This document shows positions 25,815-33,349 of a stretch of DNA of 64,000 nt, piece after piece. Numbering within the stretch: the stretch's first letter is position 1; each line of letters begins with the position of its first letter. A program made the position numbers and the translations under genes. A model generated the notes under the pieces. The model searched no databases. It saw only the letters and a program-made list of their open reading frames with translations, and was not told the origin of the DNA. Source of the stretch: Streptosporangiaceae bacterium (GTDB lineage Bacteria; Actinomycetota; Actinomycetes; Streptosporangiales; Streptosporangiaceae); the NCBI GenBank assembly GCA_019239975.1, contig JAFAZE010000167.1:1-64000 (forward strand), read 5' to 3'.

Positions 25815-26606
25815 ATGGCCTCGCGAGGTCTGCTCTCGCGGATACGCAGGACAGCACCGGACGCCACGCCGAAACGGCGCTCGCTGCGCCGCCGGGTCGC
25901 CCTCTGGGCGCTGAAGGCGGTCGCCGCCGTGGCCGCCCTGGTCATCGCGGCGTTCGGCGTCCTGCTGGTGATCACGCCGTCCGCGGGCCAGGCCACCGCG
26001 ATCGCCCGGGCGCGGGCGCGGGCCGAGAGAATCGCCTACCCGGGGCCGCCGGTGCCCGCGAACTTCGCCCGCCCCCTGACGGCCACCGAAGATCACCGGT
26101 TCTACACCGAGCCGGGCATCGACCCGTTCGCGGTCGTCCGGGTGGTCGTCGGCAGCGCCCTCGGACACCACGACCTGGGCGGCGCCGGGCTCGAGCAGCA
26201 GCTCGCGAAGATGCTCTACACGCCGCACGGCACGGGCTGGACGGCCGAGCTCGAGCAGGTCGCGCTGGCCCTCAAGCTGAACTTCACCTACAGCAAGGGC
26301 CAGATCCTGAGCCTGTACGCCGAGGTCGCCTACTACGGTCACGGTTACTACGGGCTGCAGGCGGCGAGCTGCGGCTACTTCGGCCACCCGCCGTCTGAGC
26401 TGACCGTGGTGCAGGGAGCCATGCTCGCCGGCGTGGTGAACGCGCCGAGCGTCGACGATCCCATCGTCCATCCCGCGCTGGCGCGGGCGCGGCTGGCGCA
26501 CGTGCTCGACCGCATGGTGGCGGTCGGCGACCTCTCCCAGGCGCAGGCGGCGCCGCTGCTCAGCGCTCCGCTGCGGCTCGCCGCCGTACCCGGCTGCCGG
26601 CCGTAG
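25815..26606 (+). CDS. Minimal GT51-type peptidoglycan transglycosylase
   Basis: A 263-residue membrane-anchored protein: basic N-terminus, one helix (AVAAVAALVIAAFGVLLVI), then only the penicillin-binding-protein glycosyltransferase domain, with no transpeptidase. Motif 1 with the catalytic Glu is ATEDHRFYTEPGID. Motif 2 is GAGLEQQLAKMLYT where GSTITQQLAKN is standard. Later motifs are KLNFTYSKGQILSLYAEVAY and YGLQAASCGYFGHPPSELT. It should polymerise lipid II if active. The start region overlaps a long frame in the other phase; ATG 25815 follows GGAGGATGG. It converges on the GtrA gene with a 13-base gap. Confidence 0.82.
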   Translation: MASRGLLSRIRRTAPDATPKRRSLRRRVALWALKAVAAVAALVIAAFGVLLVITPSAGQATAIARARARAERIAYPGPPVPANFARPLTATEDHRFYTEPGIDPFAVVRVVVGSALGHHDLGGAGLEQQLAKMLYTPHGTGWTAELEQVALALKLNFTYSKGQILSLYAEVAYYGHGYYGLQAASCGYFGHPPSELTVVQGAMLAGVVNAPSVDDPIVHPALARARLAHVLDRMVAVGDLSQAQAAPLLSAPLRLAAVPGCRP

Positions 26607-26619
26607 CCGCCGCGGGCGC

Positions 26620-27183
26620 TCAGATCTGGGGAAGCGGGCCGGTCGTCTCCGGCTCGAGCCGCTCCACGACGGGCGGCTCCATGGGCTGCGCGAGGAACAC
26701 AAACCTGCGGTACGACCAGAACCGCATCAGCGTGCCGATTCCGATGCCGAAGATCGTGGCGACGTTGTAGGAGAAGTTGTCCCTCAGGCCCAGGCCGTAG
26801 ATGACGAATCCGACCACCGCGAGCTGTATGCCGATGGCGATGGTGTTGAGCAGCACGAACAGCATGGACTCGTGCCCGAGGCCCTTGCCCTGCCGGTGCT
26901 TGAACGCCCAGTACCGGTTGCCGATGAACGTGACAGCCGTCGCGACGATGTAGCCGCAGATAAGCGCCGTGAGATATCCAACGCCGAAACCCAGGTGCAG
27001 CGTGTTCTGGAAGCCAAGCTGCACCACGAAGCCGATCGCGCCCACGATCCCGAACTTCGCCACCTCATGCACAAGCACCCTGAAACGCGTGTAAGTGTCC
27101 CGGATGAGACTCAACTCGCCCGTCCTCTCGCGTGCTCCCCGTCGCGCCCGTTCCCAACGCGTGCCGTAGACCTGTCCGACCAT
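26620..27183 (-). CDS. GtrA family membrane protein
   Basis: A 187-residue protein with the four-helix GtrA/DPMS fold: FGIVGAIGFVVQLGFQNTLH, YLTALICGYIVATAVTFIGN, FVLLNTIAIGIQLAVVGFVI and VATIFGIGIGTLMRFWSYRR, ending FVFLAQP. Family members are thought to flip or help synthesise polyprenyl-linked sugars; arabinogalactan or teichoic-acid glycosylation is possible but no glycosyltransferase is adjacent. ATG 27183 (MVGQVYGTRW) is used; the frame upstream to 27525 is antisense to the ABC ATPase gene and is not coding. Confidence 0.9.
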   Translation of the reverse strand: MVGQVYGTRWERARRGARERTGELSLIRDTYTRFRVLVHEVAKFGIVGAIGFVVQLGFQNTLHLGFGVGYLTALICGYIVATAVTFIGNRYWAFKHRQGKGLGHESMLFVLLNTIAIGIQLAVVGFVIYGLGLRDNFSYNVATIFGIGIGTLMRFWSYRRFVFLAQPMEPPVVERLEPETTGPLPQI

Positions 27184-27262
27184 ACCTTGCCTGCGCCGCT
27201 GCCCACCTGACGACCCGGAAAACCGTTCGGAAACCGTCAGATTCCGGGGTAGTCTCCATCGG

Positions 27263-28192
27263 GTGCCTGAGGTACTCGTACGCGCCCGCGGCCTTACGAA
27301 GCGTTTCGGCACCTTTACAGCGGTGGACGGCATCGATTTCGATTTGTACCGGGGCGAGGCATTCGGCTTCCTCGGGCCCAACGGCGCGGGTAAATCCTCC
27401 ACGATGCGGATGATCGGCTGCGTGTCTCCGCCGACCGAGGGCGAGCTTACCATCCTGGGCGCCGACCCGGTGCGGAACGGCCCGGCGATCCGCGCGCGGC
27501 TCGGCGTGGTCCCGCAGGAGGACACGCTGGACGTCGAGCTGACGGTCCGGGAGAACCTGCTCGTCTACGGCCGGTATTTCGGCCTGCCGCGCGCGCTCAT
27601 TCGCGAGCGCACCGCGCAGCTGCTGGAATTCGTGCAGCTCAGCGACCGGGGCGGCGACAAGGTGGACGCGCTGTCCGGCGGAATGAAGCGGCGGCTGACG
27701 ATCGCCAGGTCCCTGATCAACGAGCCGGACATCCTGATCCTCGACGAGCCGACCACCGGCCTTGACCCGCAGGCCAGGCACGTGGTCTGGGACCGGCTGT
27801 TCCGGCTGAAGCAGCGGGGCGTGACGCTGATCCTGACCACGCACTACATGGACGAGGCCGAGCAGCTCTGCGACCGGCTCGTGGTGATGGATCACGCGAG
27901 GTTCGCCGCCGAGGGCACGCCGCGCGAGCTGATCGAGAGGTATTCGACCCGCGAGGTGCTCGAGCTCCGGTTCGACCCCGGCGTGCATGAGCAGGCCGCG
28001 GAGAAGATCAAAGATATTTCTGCCAAACGGACGGAGGTACTCGCGGACCGGATCCTGCTCTACGTGAAGAACGGGGACGAAGCGCTGGCGGCGGTGCGCG
28101 CGCACGGGCTGGAGCCGCTGACCTCGCTGGTCAGGCGGTCCACGCTCGAAGACGTGTTCCTGCACCTGACCGGACGGCGGCTGGAGGACTGA
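27263..28192 (+). CDS. ABC transporter ATP-binding protein (DrrA-type)
   Basis: A 309-residue ATPase of the drug/polyketide exporter group. Walker A GPNGAGKSSTMRMI, Q-loop VVPQEDTLDVELTV, signature LSGGMKRRLTIARSL, Walker B ILILDEPTTGLDPQARHVVW and switch His LTTHYMDEAEQLCDR are all intact. The DrrA-like C-terminal regulatory region follows. The start is GTG 27263 with a clear N-terminus (VPEVLVRARGLTKRFG). Its stop overlaps the permease ATG by one base (TGATG), so translation is coupled. With two permeases downstream it forms an ABC-2 exporter; the cargo is unknown. Confidence 0.96.
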   Translation: MPEVLVRARGLTKRFGTFTAVDGIDFDLYRGEAFGFLGPNGAGKSSTMRMIGCVSPPTEGELTILGADPVRNGPAIRARLGVVPQEDTLDVELTVRENLLVYGRYFGLPRALIRERTAQLLEFVQLSDRGGDKVDALSGGMKRRLTIARSLINEPDILILDEPTTGLDPQARHVVWDRLFRLKQRGVTLILTTHYMDEAEQLCDRLVVMDHARFAAEGTPRELIERYSTREVLELRFDPGVHEQAAEKIKDISAKRTEVLADRILLYVKNGDEALAAVRAHGLEPLTSLVRRSTLEDVFLHLTGRRLED

Positions 28193-29016
28193 TGGCCCAG
28201 GCCATGGCATTCCCCCGGAGAGGGGCCGTCCCCGGGGAACTGGCACTGGCACTGGCACTGCGCGGCTTCCGGTGCTGGCTGACCGTGTACCGGCGGACCT
28301 GGCGGTCCAATGTCTTTTCCAGCGTGCTCGGCCCGGCGTTCTACCTCGGCGCGATGGGGTTCGGGCTCGGTTCCCTGGTGGACGCGCACGGCACGGCGAG
28401 CCTTGGCGGCGTAAGTTACCTGGACTTCGTCGCGCCCGCGATCCTCGCCTTCGGCGCGATGAACACCGGGATGGGGCAGGCGAGCTTCCCGGTGTTCGGC
28501 TCGATCAAGTGGAACAAGATCTATATCGCGGCGCAGGCGTCGCCGCTGCGGCCCGCCGACATCTTCCGTGGCCACCTGGCATTCATGGTCATGCGGATAA
28601 CGATGAACGCGGCGGTGTTCCTGTGCGTCATGGCGGCGTTCGGCGCCGTCCGGTCGGCCTGGGCGGTGCTCGCGCTGCCCGCCGCCGTGCTCACCGGGCT
28701 GGCGTTCGCGGCGCCCGTCGCGGCCTGGGCGGTGACGCTCAAGCAGGAGATGGGGTTCATCTACATGTTCCGGTTCGGCATGATCCCGCTGATGCTGTTC
28801 TCCGGGACGTTCTTCCCGCTGTCACAGCTGCCCGGATGGCTGCGCCTGGCCGCCTACGCCACGCCGCTGTGGCATGGCGTGGCGCTGTGCCGCGGGTTCA
28901 GCCTGGGCACAGCAACGGCCGGCGGGTCACTGCTGCACGTCGCCTACCTGGCAGCTCTCGCCGCGGTGGGCATCGTGATCGGCGCCCGCACCTATCGCAG
29001 GCGGCTTTATGTCTAG
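28192..29016 (+). CDS. ABC-2 type transporter permease 1
   Basis: A 274-residue permease with six predicted helices: VFSSVLGPAFYLGAMGFGLG, YLDFVAPAILAFGAMNTGMG, AVFLCVMAAFGAVRSAWAVL, LPAAVLTGLAFAAPVAAWAV, FRFGMIPLMLFSGTFFPLSQ and a final VAYLAALAAVGIVIGARTYR. The GTFFPLSQLPGWLR signature matches DrrB/NodJ-type ABC-2 permeases. Codons 16-21 contain a small LALALAL repeat (CTGGCA triplicate). Coupled to the ATPase gene; separated from permease 2 by a 27-base-repeat array. Confidence 0.94.
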   Translation: MAQAMAFPRRGAVPGELALALALRGFRCWLTVYRRTWRSNVFSSVLGPAFYLGAMGFGLGSLVDAHGTASLGGVSYLDFVAPAILAFGAMNTGMGQASFPVFGSIKWNKIYIAAQASPLRPADIFRGHLAFMVMRITMNAAVFLCVMAAFGAVRSAWAVLALPAAVLTGLAFAAPVAAWAVTLKQEMGFIYMFRFGMIPLMLFSGTFFPLSQLPGWLRLAAYATPLWHGVALCRGFSLGTATAGGSLLHVAYLAALAAVGIVIGARTYRRRLYV

Positions 29017-29023
29017 GGCCACC

Positions 29024-29205
29024 CACCCCGCGCAACGTGCGGGGGCCGCTCGCCCCGCGCAACGTGCGGGGGCCGCTCGCCCCGCGCAACTCCCGGGGGC
29101 TGCTCACTCCGCGCAACGTGCGGGGGCCGCTCGCCCCGCGCAACGTGCGGGGGCCGCTCGCCCCGCGCAACTCCCGAGGGCCACCCACCCCATGCCAGTA
29201 GCGCC
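29024..29205. repeat. 27-base tandem repeat array, with 81-base higher-order unit, between two permease genes
   Basis: About six and a half head-to-tail 27-base units of type GGCCGCTCGCCCCGCGCAAC plus GTGCGGG fill the gap between the permeases. Every third unit carries CTCCCGG in place of GTGCGGG, giving a duplicated 81-base A-A-B block. Each A unit contains CCGC...GCGG, able to form a small hairpin. All six phases stay largely open because 27 is divisible by three, so the peptides are not evidence of a gene. There are no spacers, so it is not a CRISPR. Confidence 0.9.
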
Positions 29206-29214
29206 GGATATTTC

Positions 29215-30060
29215 ATGACTGCTCCCCCTTTGTCCGACCTACCGCTGCGGATGCTGCCGTCGGCAGGGCGGCTGGCCCGGCTGCGCCAGGCCGCCGGCGG
29301 CCCGGGCAGCCTGCGCCTGATCGAGCGGCACGCCCGGGTTTACCGGCACGCGTGGCTGGTGTTCGCGTCAGGCGTGTTCGAGCCGCTGTTTTACCTGCTC
29401 TCGATCGGCCTCGGCCTCGGCGTGCTCGTCGGCCGCGTGACCGGTCCCGGAGGGCAGTTGGTGCCCTACCGGGACTTCGTCGCGCCCGGCCTGCTCGCGG
29501 TCTCCGCGATGAACGGCGCCATGTACGACTCGACGTTCAACGTGTTCTTCCGGCTGAAGTACGACAAGCTGTACGAGGCGGTGCTCGCGACCCCGGTGCG
29601 GCCCGCCGAGGTGGCGCTCGCCGAGATCGGCTGGGCACTGATCCGCGGCTGCCTCTACGCGGTGGCGTTCATGCTGGTGATGACCTCTCTGGGTCTCGTG
29701 CACTCGCCCTGGGCGGTGCTGGCGGTCCCGGTGGCGCTGCTCATCGGCTTCGCGTTCGCCGCGATGGGCATGACCGGGACGACGTTCATGAAAAGCTGGC
29801 AGGACTTCGACTACATCCTCCTGGCCAGCACCCCCCTCTTCCTGTTCTCCGCCACGTTCTACCCGCTGAGCGTCTACCCGCGTGCGGTCCGGGTCGTGGT
29901 CGAATGGACCCCTCTCTATCAGGGCGTGGTGCTGCTGCGCGATCTGGTGCTCGGTGCCGTCGGCCCCGCGCTGCTGTGGCGCGCCGCGTACCTGGCCGTG
30001 CTCGGCGTCGTCGGCTTGTACATTTCAGGCCGCCGCATCGGCAAGCTTCTGCTGGTCTGA
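29215..30060 (+). CDS. ABC-2 type transporter permease 2
   Basis: A 281-residue paralogue of permease 1 with the same topology: FASGVFEPLFYLLSIGLGLG, YRDFVAPGLLAVSAMNGAMY, YAVAFMLVMTSLGLVHSPWA, LAVPVALLIGFAFAAMGMTG, LLASTPLFLFSATFYPLSVY and a final LGVVGLYISGRRIGKLLLV. The pair DF-x-AP-G/A-x-L, A-T-F-Y-P-L-S and W-T-P-L-Y-Q marks it as a NodJ/DrrB-like permease. It is the third gene of the exporter operon, and the two permeases probably form a heterodimer. Confidence 0.94.
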   Translation: MTAPPLSDLPLRMLPSAGRLARLRQAAGGPGSLRLIERHARVYRHAWLVFASGVFEPLFYLLSIGLGLGVLVGRVTGPGGQLVPYRDFVAPGLLAVSAMNGAMYDSTFNVFFRLKYDKLYEAVLATPVRPAEVALAEIGWALIRGCLYAVAFMLVMTSLGLVHSPWAVLAVPVALLIGFAFAAMGMTGTTFMKSWQDFDYILLASTPLFLFSATFYPLSVYPRAVRVVVEWTPLYQGVVLLRDLVLGAVGPALLWRAAYLAVLGVVGLYISGRRIGKLLLV

Positions 30061-30341
30061 GCGTCGTCCCCCCTCTCAGCCGCCGCCCGCGTCCGTTCAC
30101 ATGCCACCGCGCCTTCCTTCTCGCCGCGCCTTCCTTCTCGCCGCGCCTTCCCTCTCACGGCGCTTCCCTCTCACGGCGCTTCCCTCTCACGGTGCTTCCC
30201 TCTCACCACGCCTTCCTCCGCCGCGCTTCCTCCGCCGCGTCTTCCCTCTCACGGCGCTTTCCTCTCACCATGTCTTTCCTCCCGCCGCGTCTTTCCTCCC
30301 GCCCCCACCTTCCCCGCCCGTGACCTCTCCGCCCTGGGGCC
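30061..30341. repeat. Pyrimidine-rich short-repeat tract
   Basis: Between about 30105 and 30310 the + strand is almost all C and T, made of degenerate units such as CTTCCCTCTCACGGCG and CTTCCTTCTCGCCGCG, 14-18 bases each. There is no gene in this gap. Strong strand asymmetry of this kind could favour triplex or polymerase pausing; that is inference. Confidence 0.7.
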
Positions 30342-30400
30342 GTGGGGCCGTTGGCGTAATCGGCCCCATCAGACGGGGCTAGATGCGCCAACGGCCCCAC
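30342..30400. repeat. Dispersed nested-hairpin element, copy 1
   Basis: A 59-base element with perfect 15-base inverted arms (GTGGGGCCGTTGGCG, 30342-30356, pairing with 30386-30400) enclosing a second small hairpin GCCCC/GGGGC (30363-30367 with 30375-30379). It lies just upstream of the DUF2079 gene. A second copy, identical at 51 of 59 positions, is at 58782-58840. Confidence 0.8.
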
Positions 30401-30414
30401 CTTCCAACGCGGCG

Positions 30415-32406
30415 GTGGCGCCGTGCGGGCCGCAGACACGTGAAACGGGTAGGGTACTGGGGGTGCTGGAAGAACGACGGCCGGACACCGGTGCCGTACG
30501 GGACGGGCGCGTCCAGAAGGAGGTCGCGGTCCCGCGGGCTTCCCCCTCTCCGCCGTCCGCGTACCGGGACTGGGTCGTCTGGGGCACGGTGATCGCGGTC
30601 TTCGGCACGTACCTGACGATCTCGCTGTCCCGGCTGGTCCAGCTCAACCCGTCGTCGTGGGACCTCGGCATCTTCACCGAGTACGTGAAGCAGTACGCCA
30701 GCCTGAGAGCGCCGATCGTGGACGTCAGGGGCGCGGGCTTCAACCTGCTCGGTGACCACTTCCAGGTCATCGTCGCGCTGATCGCGCCGTTCTTCCGCGT
30801 CTTCCCGACGCCCGCGACCCTGCTGGTCGCGCAGGCGCTGCTGACCGCGGTGTCCGTCTTCCCGGTCAGCCAGGCCGCCGGCGAGAAGCTCGGCACCGGC
30901 GCCGGCCGCGCGATCGGGGCGGCCTACGGCTTCTCCTGGGGCCTGCAGCAGATGGCCGACTTCGACTTCCACGAGATCGCCTTCGCCGTGCCGCTGCTCG
31001 CCTTCTCGCTGTCCGCCATGGTCCGCGGGCGGATCAGGGCCGCCGTCTGGTGGGCGCTTCCGCTGGTCTTCGTCAAAGAGGACCAGGGATTCACGATCGC
31101 CGCCATGGGCTTGGTCCTGATCTACAGCGGCTGGCGGGAGCGCGACCGCTATGAGGCGGCGGTCAGGACACGGGCCGCCCTGTTTCTCGTGGCCTGGGGG
31201 CTGGCCTGGTCGCTGCTGGCGATCACGGTCATCATTCCGCACTTCAACGCCGATCATCACTACCTGTACTGGAGCGAGGGCGGGGTGATGGCGCCCGGCG
31301 GGCACTTCTCTGTGGCCGGAGCAGTCTCGCAGGTCTTCCACGCGTATCCGGTCAAGCTGCAGACAGTCGTGCTGCTGTTGCTCGCGACCGCGTTCATCGC
31401 TCTCGGCTCACCGATCGCGCTTATCACGCTGCCGAGCCTCGCGCTGCGGTTCCTCAACACCAACCCCAACTACTGGGGCACGATGTGGCACTACAACGCG
31501 ACGGTGATGCCTATCCTGTTCATCGCCGCCATCGACGCGATGGCCCGCACCCGCACCGCCAGCACGGCCAGCGTCGCCAGTGCCGCCAGCATGGCCACCA
31601 CCGCGGGTGCCCCCACCACCGCCAGCGCCCCCACCACCGCCAGCACCGCGTGTGCCCCCACTACCGCCACCACCGCGGGCGCCGCCACCACCGTCGGCGC
31701 GGCCACCACCGCCAGCACCGCGCGTGCCCCCAGCACTGCGGAAGCCGCCAGCGCCCCCAGCACGGCCACCAGCGCCAGTACGGCCACCAGCCCCAGCATC
31801 GCAGGCATCCCCAGCGCCCCCAGCACGGCCGGTGCCGGCAGCACCGCCAGTGCTATTGGTCCCGCGAGTGAAGCAGGTACGGCCAGAATCGGCGGCGCCT
31901 CCGGTGACGCCGGTGCCACTGGTGTTACCGGTAGCGCGAGTGAACTCAGTGCCGCCACTGTTGTCGGCCCAGCCGTCCAGGCGGCACAGCCAGGCTGGCT
32001 CTGGCCGCTCCGCGGGGCGGGCGAACGGTACGGCGCCGCCATGATGCTGGCGATCGCCGCGGCGATGGCGTTCCAGTTTCCGCTCAGCAATATCTGGAAC
32101 GGGCAGACCTACGAGACCGGCCCGCACGTGGCCGCTGCGGAGGCCGCGATGGCCCAGGTCCCGGACGGGGCGACCGTGCAGACCACGCTTGACCTGCTCG
32201 CTCCGCTCGCCGCTCGCGCCGACACGTTCTGGATCGGCAACAGCGGGAACCCCTACACCCGGTACATCGTGTTCGACGGCGCCAACAGCGGCTACACGCC
32301 CGCGCCCTCCGACGTCCCGTCGTTCATCCAGCAGCTTTACCCGAAGGCGGGCTACACCCAGATCTTCCAGTCGGACGACGTGTACGTCTTCCGCCGCGGA
32401 GCGTAG
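30415..32406 (+). CDS. DUF2079 multi-pass membrane protein with large low-complexity insertion
   Basis: A predicted polytopic membrane protein of 663 residues (GTG 30415; GTG 30463 is an alternative). The DUF2079 core is clear: WVVWGTVIAVFGTYLTISLS, SSWDLGIFTEYVKQY, GDHFQVIVALIAPFFRVFPT, SWGLQQMADFDFHEIAFAVP, WWALPLVFVKEDQGFTIAAM and FLNTNPNYWGTMWHYNATVM. Family members resemble GT-C-type lipid-linked glycosyltransferases, but no activity is established. Between residues about 380 and 525 the normal sequence is interrupted by about 140 residues of Ala/Thr/Ser/Pro/Gly repeats. The family pattern resumes at GAMMLAIAAAMAFQFPLSNI and the C-terminal FIQQLYPKAGYTQIFQSDD. Confidence 0.85.
   Translation: MAPCGPQTRETGRVLGVLEERRPDTGAVRDGRVQKEVAVPRASPSPPSAYRDWVVWGTVIAVFGTYLTISLSRLVQLNPSSWDLGIFTEYVKQYASLRAPIVDVRGAGFNLLGDHFQVIVALIAPFFRVFPTPATLLVAQALLTAVSVFPVSQAAGEKLGTGAGRAIGAAYGFSWGLQQMADFDFHEIAFAVPLLAFSLSAMVRGRIRAAVWWALPLVFVKEDQGFTIAAMGLVLIYSGWRERDRYEAAVRTRAALFLVAWGLAWSLLAITVIIPHFNADHHYLYWSEGGVMAPGGHFSVAGAVSQVFHAYPVKLQTVVLLLLATAFIALGSPIALITLPSLALRFLNTNPNYWGTMWHYNATVMPILFIAAIDAMARTRTASTASVASAASMATTAGAPTTASAPTTASTACAPTTATTAGAATTVGAATTASTARAPSTAEAASAPSTATSASTATSPSIAGIPSAPSTAGAGSTASAIGPASEAGTARIGGASGDAGATGVTGSASELSAATVVGPAVQAAQPGWLWPLRGAGERYGAAMMLAIAAAMAFQFPLSNIWNGQTYETGPHVAAAEAAMAQVPDGATVQTTLDLLAPLAARADTFWIGNSGNPYTRYIVFDGANSGYTPAPSDVPSFIQQLYPKAGYTQIFQSDDVYVFRRGA
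31555..31975. repeat. In-frame Ala/Thr/Ser/Pro-rich repeat insertion in the DUF2079 gene
   Basis: Degenerate units around ACCGCCAGC and CCCAGCACGGCC encode runs such as TTASAPTTASTACAPTTATT. They fall after a membrane helix (LFIAAIDAMA) and before the next, so the product would be an extracytoplasmic or cytoplasmic loop. The reading frame is kept throughout. Confidence 0.85.
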
Positions 32407-32443
32407 CGGATCAGCGGGCGCCCGCCTCACACGTCAGGACGGC

Positions 32444-33349
32444 TCATATGCCAAGGCCGGGAAAGATCTTGGCGGCGTTGCCGGAGACCACGTCCCGGAA
32501 CACGGCGTCCGGCAGGCCGAGTGAGCGCAGCGCTCGCACGTTCGCCGCCGTACCGGGCACCCCCGGCCAGTCGGTGCCGAAAATGAACCGCTCCGCCAGC
32601 CGGGCCAGGTCAAACCTGGCGAAATACGAGGGCAGCCGGGACGGTGGCAGCCCGGCGAGGTCCAGCCAGACGTTCGGCCGGGCCAGCGCGAGGAACGCGG
32701 CCGTGTCATACCACCAGCCCCGGCCAGCGTGCGCGAACACGAAGCTGACTTCGGGAAAGTCCTCCACCACGTCGGTCATCAGCGCGGGATCGCCGAGGCT
32801 GCTCCGCGAGCCGGGGAAGCTGGACGTCCCGGAGTGCACGATGACGGGCACGCCGCGCCCGGCGCACACCTCATATAGCCGGTACAGTTCCTTGTCCGCT
32901 GGCGAGAAGGCACCGTGCACCGGATGGATCTTCACGGCCACCGCGCCGAATGACAGCTGCCGCTCCGCCTCCCGCGCCGGCGGATGGTGCAGGTGCGGGT
33001 TGACGTTCGCCACCAGCCGGAAGCGCACCGGGTTGTACTCGGTGAACGGCACGTTCTCCTCGATCGTGTGGATGCCGGTGGCGCGCGGGCTGTACTCGCA
33101 GAACATCAGCGCCCGGTCCACGCCCTCGGCCTCGAGCAGCGCGTCAAGCCGGGCCGGGACCGGATTGCCCGCGGAGTCGTACACCTCACGCCACGGAACG
33201 GGCCCGGAGAACCTGTCGGCCCACTCCAGCCAGGCCGGCTTCACCGTGGACAGCGGCGGCGCATGCAGGTGCGCGTCGACGACCCGTTCGGCCGGGGCAC
33301 CCTCCCCGGTCAGGCCACCCTCCCCGGTCAGGCCGGCGTCCCCGGTCAA
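32444..33349 (-). CDS. Amidohydrolase_2 family metal-dependent hydrolase
   Basis: A 301-residue TIM-barrel hydrolase or decarboxylase of the ACMSD/gamma-resorcylate decarboxylase superfamily. Metal-site motifs: VVDAHLHAPPL (HxH), VAVKIHPVHGAFS, VPVIVHSGTSSFPGSRSS, VSFVFAHAGRGWWYDTAAF and the Asp in FIFGTDWPGVPG. The start is TTG 33349, overlapping the ligase stop in TTGA, so the genes are coupled. The first 20 residues are a TGEGGLTGEG-type 18-base repeat. Next to a benzoate-CoA-ligase-like gene it may act on a carboxylated aromatic; this is inference. Confidence 0.88.
   Translation of the reverse strand: MTGDAGLTGEGGLTGEGAPAERVVDAHLHAPPLSTVKPAWLEWADRFSGPVPWREVYDSAGNPVPARLDALLEAEGVDRALMFCEYSPRATGIHTIEENVPFTEYNPVRFRLVANVNPHLHHPPAREAERQLSFGAVAVKIHPVHGAFSPADKELYRLYEVCAGRGVPVIVHSGTSSFPGSRSSLGDPALMTDVVEDFPEVSFVFAHAGRGWWYDTAAFLALARPNVWLDLAGLPPSRLPSYFARFDLARLAERFIFGTDWPGVPGTAANVRALRSLGLPDAVFRDVVSGNAAKIFPGLGI

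Noticed and set aside
29024-29205. Possible CRISPR array
   Set aside because: The 27-base units are contiguous with no unique spacers, and no cas genes are present. The same applies to 36346-36570 and 56400-56742.
32414-32425. GCGGGCGCCCGC palindrome between DUF2079 and amidohydrolase genes as terminator
   Set aside because: Only six base pairs per arm with no loop; too weak to claim, although a terminator is expected there.
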